Source: Janthinobacterium sp. J1-1
GTDB taxonomy: Bacteria; Pseudomonadota; Gammaproteobacteria; Burkholderiales; Burkholderiaceae_D
DNA: 64,000 nt
Direction of reading: 5' to 3'
Assembly (NCBI RefSeq): GCF_030944405.1
Contig: NZ_CP132339.1
Coordinates: 5,146,001-5,210,000 of the forward strand
In this document: piece by piece, positions 1-7,819 of the stretch
Numbering within the stretch: the stretch's first letter is position 1
Layout of the letters: every line of letters starts with the position of its first letter
Program-made: the position numbers and the translations under genes
The notes under the pieces: generated by a model
Databases searched by the model: none
What the model was told of the DNA's origin: nothing
The model's input: the letters and a program-made list of their open reading frames with translations, nothing else

Positions 1-67
1 AACTGAAGAACCGCATTTGGCCACTTCGACAGTACGGCCGCGCGGCGGATCCTCCTATAAATATTGT

Positions 68-104
68 TCAACGTCCGGCAATGTGTGTCAACGTAAGTCA
101 TTGT
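68..104 (+). promoter_or_regulatory. Tandem direct repeat, putative AbiEi operator
   Basis: Two 17-bp direct repeats start at 68 and 88, exactly 20 bp (two helical turns) apart. Both begin TCAACGT and end in TGT, and 13 of 17 positions agree. They lie just upstream of the promoter of the AbiE-like pair. AbiEi antitoxins are known to autoregulate by binding repeats in their own promoter, so these are the natural operator candidates; binding itself is inferred. Confidence 0.5.
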
Positions 105-120
105 TATATAAGGATTAGTC

Positions 121-148
121 TTGACAATGAGCGAGAGGTTGCTATCAT
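121..148 (+). promoter_or_regulatory. Sigma70-type promoter of the AbiE-like operon
   Basis: A perfect -35 hexamer TTGACA (121-126), a 16-base spacer and a -10 hexamer TATCAT (143-148) lie immediately upstream of the antitoxin gene. Transcription would start near 155, leaving about 20 nt of leader that carries a GAAGGAG ribosome site. This argues that the longer reading frame opening at 121 is not the true start. Confidence 0.65.
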
Positions 149-177
149 CTTTGATGTATACCCCTGAAGGAGCGAAG

Positions 178-603
178 ATGAAACTTGAAGACCGTATGCT
201 TCGGTCCGTGAAGCAGCGAGCCGGCAATGTTATATTGCGGGCCGACATTGCTCGCTTGGGTAGTGCCTCGCAGGTCACCGAAGCGCTCAAATCGTTGCAA
301 GCCAAGGGCGTTCTGATTCGAATCGGGACTGGAGTCTACGCCAAAACACGCAAGAGTTCGGTTACAGGGGCGACCATCCCGGCCGGCAGTCTTGAGACCT
401 TGGCGACCGAGACCCTGAAAAAACTGGGTGTCACAGTGCGCACGAGTAAAGCAGCTGCTGCATACAATTCCGGTAAAACAACCCAACTTCCAGGGGCCTT
501 CGTTGCCAATACTGGTAGTCAACGTATTCGCAGGAAAATTTCTGTGGGAGGCCGCTCGGTAGTTTATGAGAACGATTACAGACCAGCAACAGCGAGCGCT
601 TGA
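178..603 (+). CDS. AbiEi/DUF6088-type antitoxin of a type IV-like toxin-antitoxin pair
   Basis: The start at 178 gives 141 residues and follows a GAAGGAG ribosome site 6-7 bases away; the open frame continues upstream to 121, but that stretch contains the promoter. The N-terminal ~60 residues resemble a winged-helix segment (an LEDRMLRSV opening, then alternating helices ending in the G-TGVYAK wing motif seen in AbiEi and DUF6088 proteins). The remaining part is a small basic domain. AbiEi-type proteins repress their own operon and neutralise the nucleotidyltransferase toxin. The gene overlaps the toxin gene by 38 bp, typical of coupled TA pairs. Family assignment is by motif and context; direct evidence of antitoxin activity is lacking. 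Confidence 0.7.
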   Translation: MKLEDRMLRSVKQRAGNVILRADIARLGSASQVTEALKSLQAKGVLIRIGTGVYAKTRKSSVTGATIPAGSLETLATETLKKLGVTVRTSKAAAAYNSGKTTQLPGAFVANTGSQRIRRKISVGGRSVVYENDYRPATASA

Positions 604-1618
604 AGACCTCGCTGCAGAAGGTCTCCTTCGAGGACTTCCCGTACAGACCGCCGAAAAAGATATCCACGTCACCGAGCTTCTCAAGGGATTGAGTGAACTC
701 AAGGTTTCGCATGATCATTTCAGCGACCTCGACACACGCCAAGGAGAGCTCACTCGCCATGATGCAGGCATCAAGTTGATCTTCTCGGGTGGGACGTGCC
801 TCTCCAAGGCACATGGGCTAATCAATCGAATGTCGGAAGACATCGACATTAAAGTTCTGCTTTCCCCACCACCCAAGCCTTTGAAGAAAGGGCGCGGAGA
901 CCGTGTAAGACTAATCGCTTTGCACAAAGCACTGCCTCCGCTCCTGGAGTCGCTTGGATTTCCGTTGCTCAATAGCCCTGACGGAGACAACCCGCACATA
1001 CGCAATAAGCACCGGTATTGCGAGGTAGGTGCCGGCTACAAATCTGCTTATCCCCAACTTCCAAGCCTCCGTCCCGAGCTTAGGCTGGAACTGATGCAAC
1101 GCCAACCGCTCCTGCCGCTTGAAAATCTTGAGTTTGGCTATCTTTACGAGACATTGGCGGGGCTAAAGCCGAGCACGACGTTGTCAATTTCTTGCATTTC
1201 GGTGGCAGAGACTACGGCAGAAAAGGTATTGTCCTTGCTACGTCGTTGTGCTTGCAATTCGGATGGCCGCCAAACCAAGGGGGACCTTGACCCCGCATTG
1301 GTCCGCCATGTTTACGACGTTGCTCGAATCGCGGAACTATCCACCGAATCACTTGTAGCTGCGAAGAGTATTTTTCCGCAATTGGTCATGAACGACCGCG
1401 ATGAGTACAAGGGGCAACATCCCGAGTTCGACGCAGACCCGGTAAGTGTTCTCAAAAGGACCTTGATAGCGGCAAAAGAAAATGGCGAGCTGAAAGAGCG
1501 ATACGCCCAAAATCTGATACCGCTGGTTTACGACATGAATCCGCCCACGTTCGAAAAATCTTTCGCTTCGTTTGAAGCAGTGGCGCAAGACTTCCTGGCA
1601 GCCTGCAAACCATGCTGA
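566..1618 (+). CDS. AbiEii/AbiGii-family nucleotidyltransferase toxin
   Basis: This 350-residue protein starts inside the end of the antitoxin gene. Around residues 70-95 it carries the family's nucleotidyltransferase signature: GGT-LSK followed by R-SEDID, where the acidic pair binds metal in the polymerase-beta-like fold. AbiEii toxins transfer nucleotides, in characterised cases to tRNA acceptor ends or with GTP, and halt growth, giving abortive infection. The length matches the family. The coding sequence is complete, with no frameshift, and its GC content is lower than that of the neighbouring core genes, consistent with horizontal acquisition. The pair is probably a functional TA/abortive-infection module. 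Confidence 0.82.
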   Translation: MRTITDQQQRALEDLAAEGLLRGLPVQTAEKDIHVTELLKGLSELKVSHDHFSDLDTRQGELTRHDAGIKLIFSGGTCLSKAHGLINRMSEDIDIKVLLSPPPKPLKKGRGDRVRLIALHKALPPLLESLGFPLLNSPDGDNPHIRNKHRYCEVGAGYKSAYPQLPSLRPELRLELMQRQPLLPLENLEFGYLYETLAGLKPSTTLSISCISVAETTAEKVLSLLRRCACNSDGRQTKGDLDPALVRHVYDVARIAELSTESLVAAKSIFPQLVMNDRDEYKGQHPEFDADPVSVLKRTLIAAKENGELKERYAQNLIPLVYDMNPPTFEKSFASFEAVAQDFLAACKPC

Positions 1619-1624
1619 GCGCAC

Positions 1625-1746
1625 AAAAAAAAGCCCGCTACAGGAGCGGGCTGAATCTATTTCCTGTGAGGAAGTAGAGGAGACAGAAGCATGATGCCGG
1701 ATCGCAAGCTATAAAACCACTTTATATTGATGATATGGGAAATACG
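1625..1746. ncRNA. Structured intergenic element, copy A
   Basis: First of three copies (others at 4007 and 7614). On the plus strand it consists of an A-run (1625-1632), a perfect 8-bp GC-rich hairpin (AGCCCGCT 1632-1639 with AGCGGGCT 1645-1652), a second hairpin (CTATTTCC 1657-1664 with GGAAGTAG 1670-1677), then GAGGAGACA, an ATG at 1691 with a 7-codon frame ending TAA, and an AT-rich tail. Read on the minus strand, the first hairpin plus T-run is an intrinsic terminator and would end alaC transcripts. The strand of any functional RNA is unresolved: the non-Watson-Crick pairs in the second hairpin are G-U on the plus strand but A-C on the minus strand, which favours plus. Confidence 0.6.
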
Positions 1747-1786
1747 CTTGCGTGATAACAGTGGCAATTATTGATTCCTTACGGCA

Positions 1787-3007
1787 CTATTTTGCCGCCT
1801 CCCCTTCCACCACTACCGGCGTGCGCAGCATGTTCTTGATGCCGCGCAGTGCCTGGCGCACGCGCGCCTCGTTCTCGATCAGGGCAAAGCGCACATAGTC
1901 GTCGCCGTATTCGCCGAAACCGATGCCCGGCGACACACTGACCCTGGCTTTCTCCAGCAGCAGCTTGGCGAATTCCAGCGAACCCAGGTGGCGATATGCT
2001 TCCGGGATATGGGCCCAGATATACATCGACGCCTTCGGTTTTTCCACCATCCAGCCCGCTTCGTGCAAGCCTTTGACCAGCACGTCGCGGCGGCGCTGGT
2101 ATTGCGCGCAGATTTCCGTCACGCAGCTTTGATCGCCTTCCAGCGCGGCGATCGCCGCCACCTGCACCGGCGTGAAACTGCCGTAGTCGTGATAGCTCTT
2201 GATGCGCGCCAACGCCGCCACCAGTTCGGCATTGCCGACCATGAAGCCGATGCGCCAGCCGGCCATATTGTAGCTTTTCGACATGGTGAAGAATTCGACG
2301 GCCACGTCGCGCGCGCCGGGCACCTGCATGATGGACGGCGCTTTCCAGCCGTCAAACGTGATGTCGGCATAGGCCAGGTCGTGCACCACCAGAATGTCAT
2401 GCTGTTTCGCCAGCGCCACCACGCGCTCGAAAAACTCCAGCTCCACGCATTGCGCGGTGGGGTTCGATGGAAAACCCAGCACCATCATCTTGGGCTTCGG
2501 ATAGCTTTCGCGGATCGCCCGCTCCAGCTCGGCAAAAAAGTCTACGCCAGGGCCCATGCGCACTGAGCGGATATCGGCGCCGGCGATCACCGCGCCCCAG
2601 ATATGGATCGGGTAGCTGGGGTTGGGCACCAGCACCGTGTCACCCCGGTCCAGGGTGGCCAGCATCAGATGGGCCAGGCCTTCTTTCGAGCCGATGGTGA
2701 CGATGGCTTCGCTGTCGGGGTCGATGTCGACCTCGTAGCGCTGCTTGTACCAATGTGAAATGGCCCGGCGCAGGCGCGGGATGCCCTTCGAGGCGGAGTA
2801 CCCATGGGTGTCGGGCCGCTTCACCGTATCGATCAGCTTGTCGACGATATGGCTGGGCGTGGCGCCGTCGGGATTACCCATCGACATGTCGATAATGTCC
2901 TCGCCACGGCGGCGCGCGGCCATCTTGAGTTCGGCGGTGATATTGAAAACGTAGGGGGGAAGACGATTGATGCGCGAAAAGCTGCGCGGAGTTTGGCTGT
3001 CGGTCAT
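1787..3007 (-). CDS. alaC: Alanine-synthesising aminotransferase (AlaC-like), PLP-dependent
   Basis: The start at 3007 ([10 protein letters not shown]) gives 406 residues, the usual length of AlaC; the open frame upstream of this point has no family resemblance. It is a class I/II fold-type I aminotransferase: the [10 protein letters not shown] motif places the PLP-binding lysine at residue 244, VPNPSYPIH and GFPSNPTAQ line the cofactor site, and a C-terminal arginine in VRFALIENE fits the substrate carboxylate contact. AlaC transfers an amino group from glutamate to pyruvate to make alanine in the cytoplasm. It stands alone on the minus strand and its transcript probably ends at the hairpin in the repeat element just downstream. 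Exact substrate preference within the family is inferred. Confidence 0.85.
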   Translation of the reverse strand: MTDSQTPRSFSRINRLPPYVFNITAELKMAARRRGEDIIDMSMGNPDGATPSHIVDKLIDTVKRPDTHGYSASKGIPRLRRAISHWYKQRYEVDIDPDSEAIVTIGSKEGLAHLMLATLDRGDTVLVPNPSYPIHIWGAVIAGADIRSVRMGPGVDFFAELERAIRESYPKPKMMVLGFPSNPTAQCVELEFFERVVALAKQHDILVVHDLAYADITFDGWKAPSIMQVPGARDVAVEFFTMSKSYNMAGWRIGFMVGNAELVAALARIKSYHDYGSFTPVQVAAIAALEGDQSCVTEICAQYQRRRDVLVKGLHEAGWMVEKPKASMYIWAHIPEAYRHLGSLEFAKLLLEKARVSVSPGIGFGEYGDDYVRFALIENEARVRQALRGIKNMLRTPVVVEGEAAK

Positions 3008-3308
3008 GATATCTCTGTACGTAAGCGCCCGGATCCGTCCGAGCGACGTTGGCGCAATGGGTGCGCCTGCAGCCATACTAACCCGGCGCCGTTCAGGCTG
3101 GCAAGAGCGCGGTTGAAACGCTACAATGGATGCCTGGTCGAAAATGAGCAAACCAGTTGGTAACCCGGTAAGTGTTGAACAACATGCTCCCGCCCCACGC
3201 GGACCCACGGCGCTGATCTCGGCTGTTACACCAGTCGGGGGCGGTGTCATGGTTCGTGCACGCTTCCCGCCGCGCCATCCCTCCCCCGCTTTACAAGGAA
3301 ATAAACGG
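3008..3308. other. Divergent intergenic region between alaC and the pentapeptide gene
   Basis: No convincing gene is present. A weak promoter-like pair for the rightward gene (CTGGCA, 18 bases, TACAAT at 3122-3127) is the only signal seen; it would leave a leader of about 175 nt. No riboswitch or operator was recognised. Confidence 0.3.
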
Positions 3309-3992
3309 ATGGCAATACACAACACCACGGCAACTGATCTCACACTGGACCGCGGCGAACTGGAACAACTGCTGGCGCAATCGGTGCGCACCTTCGAGGG
3401 CTGCGCCTTTGACGACGCCGACCTGGCCCGGCTCGACCTGCAGGGCTGTACCTTTGAACGCTGCACCTTTGCGGGCGCCAACCTGTTCGCCTGCAAGCTG
3501 GCACGCACGACCTGGCGCCGCTGCCGCGCCGGCGGCGCCGATTTCGAGTCCGTCGACGCGGTCGACGCCAGCTTCGAAGGCTGCGACCTGAACAACACCA
3601 AATGGCGGCGCGCCAAGCTCGCGTCCGCGTCCTGGCGCGGCTGCAAGCTGACCGGCGCCTCGTTCGAGGAAGTGGCGCACCTGGGCGCCAGCTTCGAAGA
3701 CAGCCTGCTGATCGGCGCCGACCTGCGCGGCTTTTCGTTTCGCAAGGCGACCCTGAAACAACTCGATTTTTCCGAAGCCTACCTGGCCGGCTGCGATTTC
3801 CGCGACGCCGTCTTCGAAGGCGGCAGCCTGCGCAACGCCGTCTTGAAGCTGGCCAAGTTCCAGGGCGCCGACCTGCGCGGCGCCGATATCGACGGCTTCA
3901 AGCTGACGGAAGCGGCGCTGTTCAAGGGCGCGGTGATTACCCATGCGCAGGCGGCCAATTTCGTGCGCGAGCTGGGTATTTCTGTGGTGTAA
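3309..3992 (+). CDS. Pentapeptide-repeat protein with a Qnr/MfpA-like layout
   Basis: The start at 3309 gives 227 residues and follows an AAGGAAAT ribosome site. From about residue 20 to 205 it is built of A(D/N)LXX-type five-residue repeats (for example [27 protein letters not shown]), which fold as a right-handed quadrilateral beta helix. The last ~20 residues (a helix ending in LGISVV) resemble the C-terminal dimerisation helix of Qnr and MfpA, DNA-mimic proteins that protect DNA gyrase; Qnr proteins are about 218 residues. Most pentapeptide proteins have no known function, so a gyrase-protecting role is only a possibility. It is transcribed convergently with the MFS gene. Confidence 0.75.
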   Translation: MAIHNTTATDLTLDRGELEQLLAQSVRTFEGCAFDDADLARLDLQGCTFERCTFAGANLFACKLARTTWRRCRAGGADFESVDAVDASFEGCDLNNTKWRRAKLASASWRGCKLTGASFEEVAHLGASFEDSLLIGADLRGFSFRKATLKQLDFSEAYLAGCDFRDAVFEGGSLRNAVLKLAKFQGADLRGADIDGFKLTEAALFKGAVITHAQAANFVRELGISVV

Positions 3993-4006
3993 GCAAAAAC
4001 CCGGGC

Positions 4007-4128
4007 AAAAAAAAGCCCGCTGCGGGAGCGGGCTGAATCTAATTCCGTTGAGGAGTTAGAGGAGACAAGTGCATGATGCTGCATCGCGGCATATAAAACC
4101 AATTTTTATTGATGATGATAGAAATGCG
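4007..4128. ncRNA. Structured intergenic element, copy B
   Basis: Same architecture as copy A: A-run, hairpin AGCCCGCT/AGCGGGCT (4014-4034), second hairpin CTAATTCC (4039-4046) with GGAGTTAG (4052-4059), GAGGAGACA, an ATG with a 7-codon frame ending TAA, and an additional stem ATGCTGC/GCGGCAT just after it. Base changes relative to copies A and C keep the second stem paired (A-T here where C has T-A). It sits between convergent genes, and its first hairpin is a minus-strand terminator for the MFS transcript. Confidence 0.65.
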
Positions 4129-4159
4129 TTTTCATGATAACCGTGCGAACGCTCGCTTT

Positions 4160-5389
4160 TCAGGCCGTGCGGCGCGACAAGCTGGGCAGGAATTCTCCCA
4201 GCCACACCAGCAGCGCCAGCGCCGGAAACGCCATGCCGGTCAATAACGTCGCTTGCCAGCCATAACTGGCATAGACCCAGGCGCCGACGGCCGAACCGGC
4301 GGCGCCACCGGCAAAGAACAGCGCGAAATACAGGCCATTCAAGCGGCCCCGCACTTCCGGCGCCAGGCTGAAGATGGCGCGCTGGCCCAGTACCAGGTTG
4401 GCGGCCACGCCCATGTCGAGCACGATGGAGGCGATGACCAGCAAGCCCAGCGCCAGATGTTGCGATTGCGGTACGAACATCGGCAAGGCAAACGCCACCA
4501 TGCCCAGGATCAAGGCGACGGCCGTGGCCGGCAAGGTATGGCCCGCATCGGCCAGGCGGCCGGCGATCGGCGAAGCAACGGCGCCGGCCATGCCGACCAG
4601 GGCGAAGATGGCAATCCCCGTTTGCGACAGGCCGAAGGCGGGGCTGGCCAGCACCAGCGGCGTGACGGTCCAGAACAGGCTGAAGGCGCCAAACAGGCCG
4701 GCGTGATAAGCGGCGCGGCGGCGCAGCACGGGCGTGCCCAGCAGCAAGTGCCACAGCGAGGCCATCAGCGCTGGATAACGGATGTTCGATACCGGCTGGC
4801 GCAGCGGCAAGGCGCGGCGCAAGACAAAGGCCAGCGCCAGCATCAGCACGGCGGCGCCGCCAAACACCACATGCCAGCTGGCATGGGCCGCCACCAGCGA
4901 GGCGGCCGGACGGGCCAGCATAATGCCCAGCAACAAACCGCTGACCACCTTGCCCACCGCCTGGCCGCGCGTCGATTCTTTCGACAAATGGGCGGCAAAC
5001 GGCACGATCACCTGCGCCGCCACCGAACCCAGGCCGATCGCCAGCGCGGCGGCCAGGAACACGATGGCGCCGGTGCTGAGGGCGGCGGCGACCAGCGCGG
5101 CGGCCGTGACCAGCAGGCCGGTAATGATCAGGCGGCGGTTTTCCAGCAAGTCGCCCAGCGGCACCACGAACAGCAGGCCCAGGGTATAGCCGATCTGCGT
5201 CAGCGTGACGATCAGGCCGGCCGCCTTGGCCGACAGGCCGGTCGAGGCGCTGATGGGGCCGACCAGGGTTTGCGCGTAATACAGATTGGCGACGATCAGG
5301 CCGGAAGCGATCGCCAGCAGCAGCACCATGCCGGACGAAATATCGGGCACGTCGCCGGCGATCGGCTGTTTGATGGAGGCCTTGTTCAT
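4160..5389 (-). CDS. Major facilitator superfamily transporter
   Basis: This is a 409-residue inner-membrane protein with twelve predicted hydrophobic helices. The first is at ~20-42 (MVLLLAIASGLIVANLYYAQ) and the motif-A-like loop between helices 2 and 3 reads PLGDLLENRR. Length and layout are those of drug/metabolite proton antiporters. The substrate cannot be read from sequence. It is divergently paired with a LysR regulator across a 122-bp gap, which suggests control by that regulator and export of its effector, a common arrangement for efflux genes. Confidence 0.85.
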   Translation of the reverse strand: MNKASIKQPIAGDVPDISSGMVLLLAIASGLIVANLYYAQTLVGPISASTGLSAKAAGLIVTLTQIGYTLGLLFVVPLGDLLENRRLIITGLLVTAAALVAAALSTGAIVFLAAALAIGLGSVAAQVIVPFAAHLSKESTRGQAVGKVVSGLLLGIMLARPAASLVAAHASWHVVFGGAAVLMLALAFVLRRALPLRQPVSNIRYPALMASLWHLLLGTPVLRRRAAYHAGLFGAFSLFWTVTPLVLASPAFGLSQTGIAIFALVGMAGAVASPIAGRLADAGHTLPATAVALILGMVAFALPMFVPQSQHLALGLLVIASIVLDMGVAANLVLGQRAIFSLAPEVRGRLNGLYFALFFAGGAAGSAVGAWVYASYGWQATLLTGMAFPALALLVWLGEFLPSLSRRTA

Positions 5390-5511
5390 GTTATTTCCTC
5401 GTTTAAAAATAAAGTAGGGCCATTGTAGGGAGTTTGGTGACGAAGATAATTAGTGCATAATCACTCCATACATTTCACATTAGATGAACAATCAAGGAGC
5501 AATGCCCCATC

Positions 5512-6435
5512 ATGGACAAGATCAAGGCCATGCAAACCTTTGTGCGCATCGTGGAAGCAAACAGTTTTTCCAAGGCCGCCGAAACCCTGAACCTGCCGCG
5601 TGCGGCCTTGACCGCCACCTTGCAGAAGCTGGAAGCCTATCTGGGCACGCAGCTGCTGCAACGCACCACGCGCCGGCTGTCGCTGACGCCCGATGGCGCC
5701 GAGTATTTCAACCATTGCCTGGCGATTTTGGGCGCCGTCGATGCGGCCGAACTGGCGTTTCGCGGCCCCGACGCCAACAAGCCGCGTGGCATGCTGCGCG
5801 TCAACCTGCCCGGCACCGTGGGGCGCACCTTGGTGATGCCGTATATCGGCCAATTCCATGCCGCCTACCCCGCCGTGCAACTGCACCTGAGCCTGACGGA
5901 CCGGCTGGTCGACTTGACCGAGGAAGGCATCGATTGCGCGCTGCGCGTGGGGCAGCTGCAGGACTCCGCCTTTATCGGCAAGCGCATCGGCAATATGCGT
6001 TTTGTGACCTGCGCGGCGCCCGCCTACCTGGAACGCCATGGCCGGCCGCAGACCTTGGCCGACCTGGTCCGCCACCGTGGCGTGATGCATTTTTCAGGCC
6101 GCACCGGGCGCGCATTCGACTGGGATTTCGTGCAGAAAGGCGAAGTGGTGCGCGTGCAGATGACGGGCATGGTCGCCGTCAACGACGCCGAGGCCAACCT
6201 GGCGTGCGTGCTGCAGGGCATGGGGCTGGGCCAGCTGGCCGTCTACCAGGCGCGCGAGCACCTGGCCTGCGGCGCACTGGTGCCGGTGCTGGACGATTGT
6301 CCACCGACACCGATGCCGATGTCGCTGCTGGCGCCCCAGGGCCGGCTGGCCGTGCCCAAGGTACAGGCGTTTGCGGCCTGGCTGACCGCCCTGCTGGCGC
6401 AAAACGAGGATGTGCAGCAGCCGGACCAGCGCTGA
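5512..6435 (+). CDS. LysR-family transcriptional regulator
   Basis: It is 307 residues long, the standard length for the family. The N-terminal winged helix-turn-helix (about residues 1-60: FVRIVEANSFSKAAETLNLPRA region) is followed by a periplasmic-binding-like effector domain (~90-295). The sequence style fits the CrgA-like LysR group. It is divergent from the MFS transporter and probably regulates it, activating when an effector (perhaps the exported compound) is bound. A ribosome site, AAGGAG, lies about 12 bases before the ATG. Confidence 0.9.
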   Translation: MDKIKAMQTFVRIVEANSFSKAAETLNLPRAALTATLQKLEAYLGTQLLQRTTRRLSLTPDGAEYFNHCLAILGAVDAAELAFRGPDANKPRGMLRVNLPGTVGRTLVMPYIGQFHAAYPAVQLHLSLTDRLVDLTEEGIDCALRVGQLQDSAFIGKRIGNMRFVTCAAPAYLERHGRPQTLADLVRHRGVMHFSGRTGRAFDWDFVQKGEVVRVQMTGMVAVNDAEANLACVLQGMGLGQLAVYQAREHLACGALVPVLDDCPPTPMPMSLLAPQGRLAVPKVQAFAAWLTALLAQNEDVQQPDQR

Positions 6436-6436
6436 T

Positions 6437-6670
6437 TCAGGCGTCCGCCGGTTTGCGGAAATGCTCGCGGTCCGGGTCGAGTTCCGGGTACTGGCGCACC
6501 ACCGGAAGCTGCAGCTTGTACCATATCTGCATGACCGTGTCGGCCAGGCCGCTCAAGTGCTCATGGCGCTCGGCATCGGGCAAGGTGCGGATCACGGTAT
6601 CGGCTTGGTTCAAGGTCAGACCGATCTCCTGGTACAGCGCCATCAGTTTTTGTGCGGTGGCTTGATCCAT
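6437..6670 (-). CDS. Small conserved-looking protein of unknown function
   Basis: This 77-residue, mainly helical, acidic protein has no signal peptide or membrane helix. It lies 9 bp downstream of the lipoprotein gene on the same strand, so the two are probably co-transcribed. No family is recognised. The frame is supported by GC-rich codon use in third positions and by its tight packing between neighbours (its stop is 1 bp from the end of the LysR gene). Confidence 0.55.
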   Translation of the reverse strand: MDQATAQKLMALYQEIGLTLNQADTVIRTLPDAERHEHLSGLADTVMQIWYKLQLPVVRQYPELDPDREHFRKPADA

Positions 6671-6679
6671 CCCGGCCTC

Positions 6680-7528
6680 TCAATTCTCGGCGGTACAAAA
6701 ATGCGTGCTTTCCTGCTTGTCGCGCGCCTGCACGTTGACCAGCTTGCCCGCGCCGTCATACGCGACGTTGATGCTTTTTTCCTGCGGCATCACCACGTTC
6801 AGCATCAGGGAGCCGCCGCCATCCATCACCGTAAAGCCTTCGCTGACGGCCGTCTTCATGTCGAAAACGTCGTCGCCGATCTTGATCACGCCGTCGGCCA
6901 CCTCGACGTCGACCTTGCGCCGCACCAGCAGGTTCTTGGTGTCGAGGCAGCCTATGCTCTGCTTCTTGCCGTTCAATAGCTTTGCCGCAGTCAGGAACAG
7001 CGCCTGATTGTTGAAGCTGCCAACGCCGCTGTTATTACTGCACATCAGGCCGATATCCCCGCTCGACAGGCTGATGGTGCTTTCCTTGCCAGCCGGACTG
7101 GACATCAGCGACAGCATGCCGGTCTTGCCATCGTCGATACCGAGCGTGCCCAGGGTGCTGTACTGACCCTTCTCGTCGCGCGAGCGCATCATCATGGCCA
7201 TTTTCGCGGCATGAAAATCGAGCTGCATGTCGCCCGACGCGACCTTGCCGTCGGCGCCTATCGTGACCAGCGCATCCATCTTGCGCCCGTCCGGCATGCG
7301 CAGGCAGTTGCCGTTGTAGCTGCCGGCCAGCAAGGGCCCCAGCGCTTTCCAGTAATCGAGCTTGCGTTCGGGCGCGGGCTCGGCGGCGGGCGCTTCGGCT
7401 GCCTGCGCGTCCGCAGTGGCCTGCGCCTGCTTGCCCTCGTCGGCCGCAGCCGAATCCTCCTTCTTGCCGCAAGCGCCCAGCAGCAGGGTCAGGGTAATGG
7501 TGGACAACAAGGCGGTGCGACGGATCAT
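6680..7528 (-). CDS. Putative lipoprotein of unknown function
   Basis: The 282-residue protein begins with a type II signal peptide ending in the lipobox LLGAC, so Cys20 would be lipidated after cleavage. The next residues (GKKEDS) carry no Asp at +2, so outer-membrane sorting is expected. An Ala/Glu-rich linker (~25-55) precedes a globular domain with several conserved-looking cysteines (GNCLRM, GLMCSN, SIGCLD, HFCTAEN) that could form disulfides in the periplasm. No named family is recognised. It is likely in an operon with the downstream 77-residue gene. Confidence 0.75.
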   Translation of the reverse strand: MIRRTALLSTITLTLLLGACGKKEDSAAADEGKQAQATADAQAAEAPAAEPAPERKLDYWKALGPLLAGSYNGNCLRMPDGRKMDALVTIGADGKVASGDMQLDFHAAKMAMMMRSRDEKGQYSTLGTLGIDDGKTGMLSLMSSPAGKESTISLSSGDIGLMCSNNSGVGSFNNQALFLTAAKLLNGKKQSIGCLDTKNLLVRRKVDVEVADGVIKIGDDVFDMKTAVSEGFTVMDGGGSLMLNVVMPQEKSINVAYDGAGKLVNVQARDKQESTHFCTAEN

Positions 7529-7613
7529 GGAGTGCCTCCAGGGAAAGGGAACCGTACGCTAGCATGGGAATTATATTTTTCGCAAGAGCGATTCAATTGA
7601 AAATGAAACGGGC

Positions 7614-7736
7614 AAAAAAAAGCCCGCTGCGGGAGCGGGCTGAATCTATTTTCTTGGAGGAGAATAGAGGAGACAAATGAAGTATGCTGCATCGCGGCAT
7701 ATTATTCCAATTATTTGTGGCAATGATAGAAATACG
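7614..7736. ncRNA. Structured intergenic element, copy C
   Basis: Third copy: A-run 7614-7621, hairpin AGCCCGCT/AGCGGGCT, second hairpin CTATTTTC (7646-7653) with GAGAATAG (7660-7667), GAGGAGACA, and the ATGCTGC/GCGGCAT stem. In the second stem a C-G pair of copies A and B is replaced by T-A here, a compensatory change. A separate terminator (7764-7802) divides it from prc, so if transcribed leftward it would need its own promoter; it is not simply a prc 3' end. The short reading frame seen in A and B is not closed at the same place here. Confidence 0.6.
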
Positions 7737-7763
7737 CCAGGACTATAACTGCCGCATGACCAT

Positions 7764-7802
7764 GAAAAACGGGGCCGGTCCCCTGCGGTTCCGGCCCCGT
7801 TT
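7764..7802 (-). terminator. Intrinsic terminator downstream of prc
   Basis: A 10-bp stem (ACGGGGCCGG 7769-7778 with CCGGCCCCGT 7791-7800) with a 12-base loop is followed on the minus strand by a run of T (7765-7769). It sits 18 bp after the prc stop codon. Confidence 0.8.
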
Positions 7803-7819
7803 GGCGATAGCGCCTTACT

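Noticed and set aside
121..177. N-terminal extension of the AbiEi-like protein
   Set aside because: The frame opens with TTG at 121, but that TTG is part of the TTGACA -35 hexamer and there is a promoter with its -10 at 143-148; the ATG at 178 has a good ribosome site.
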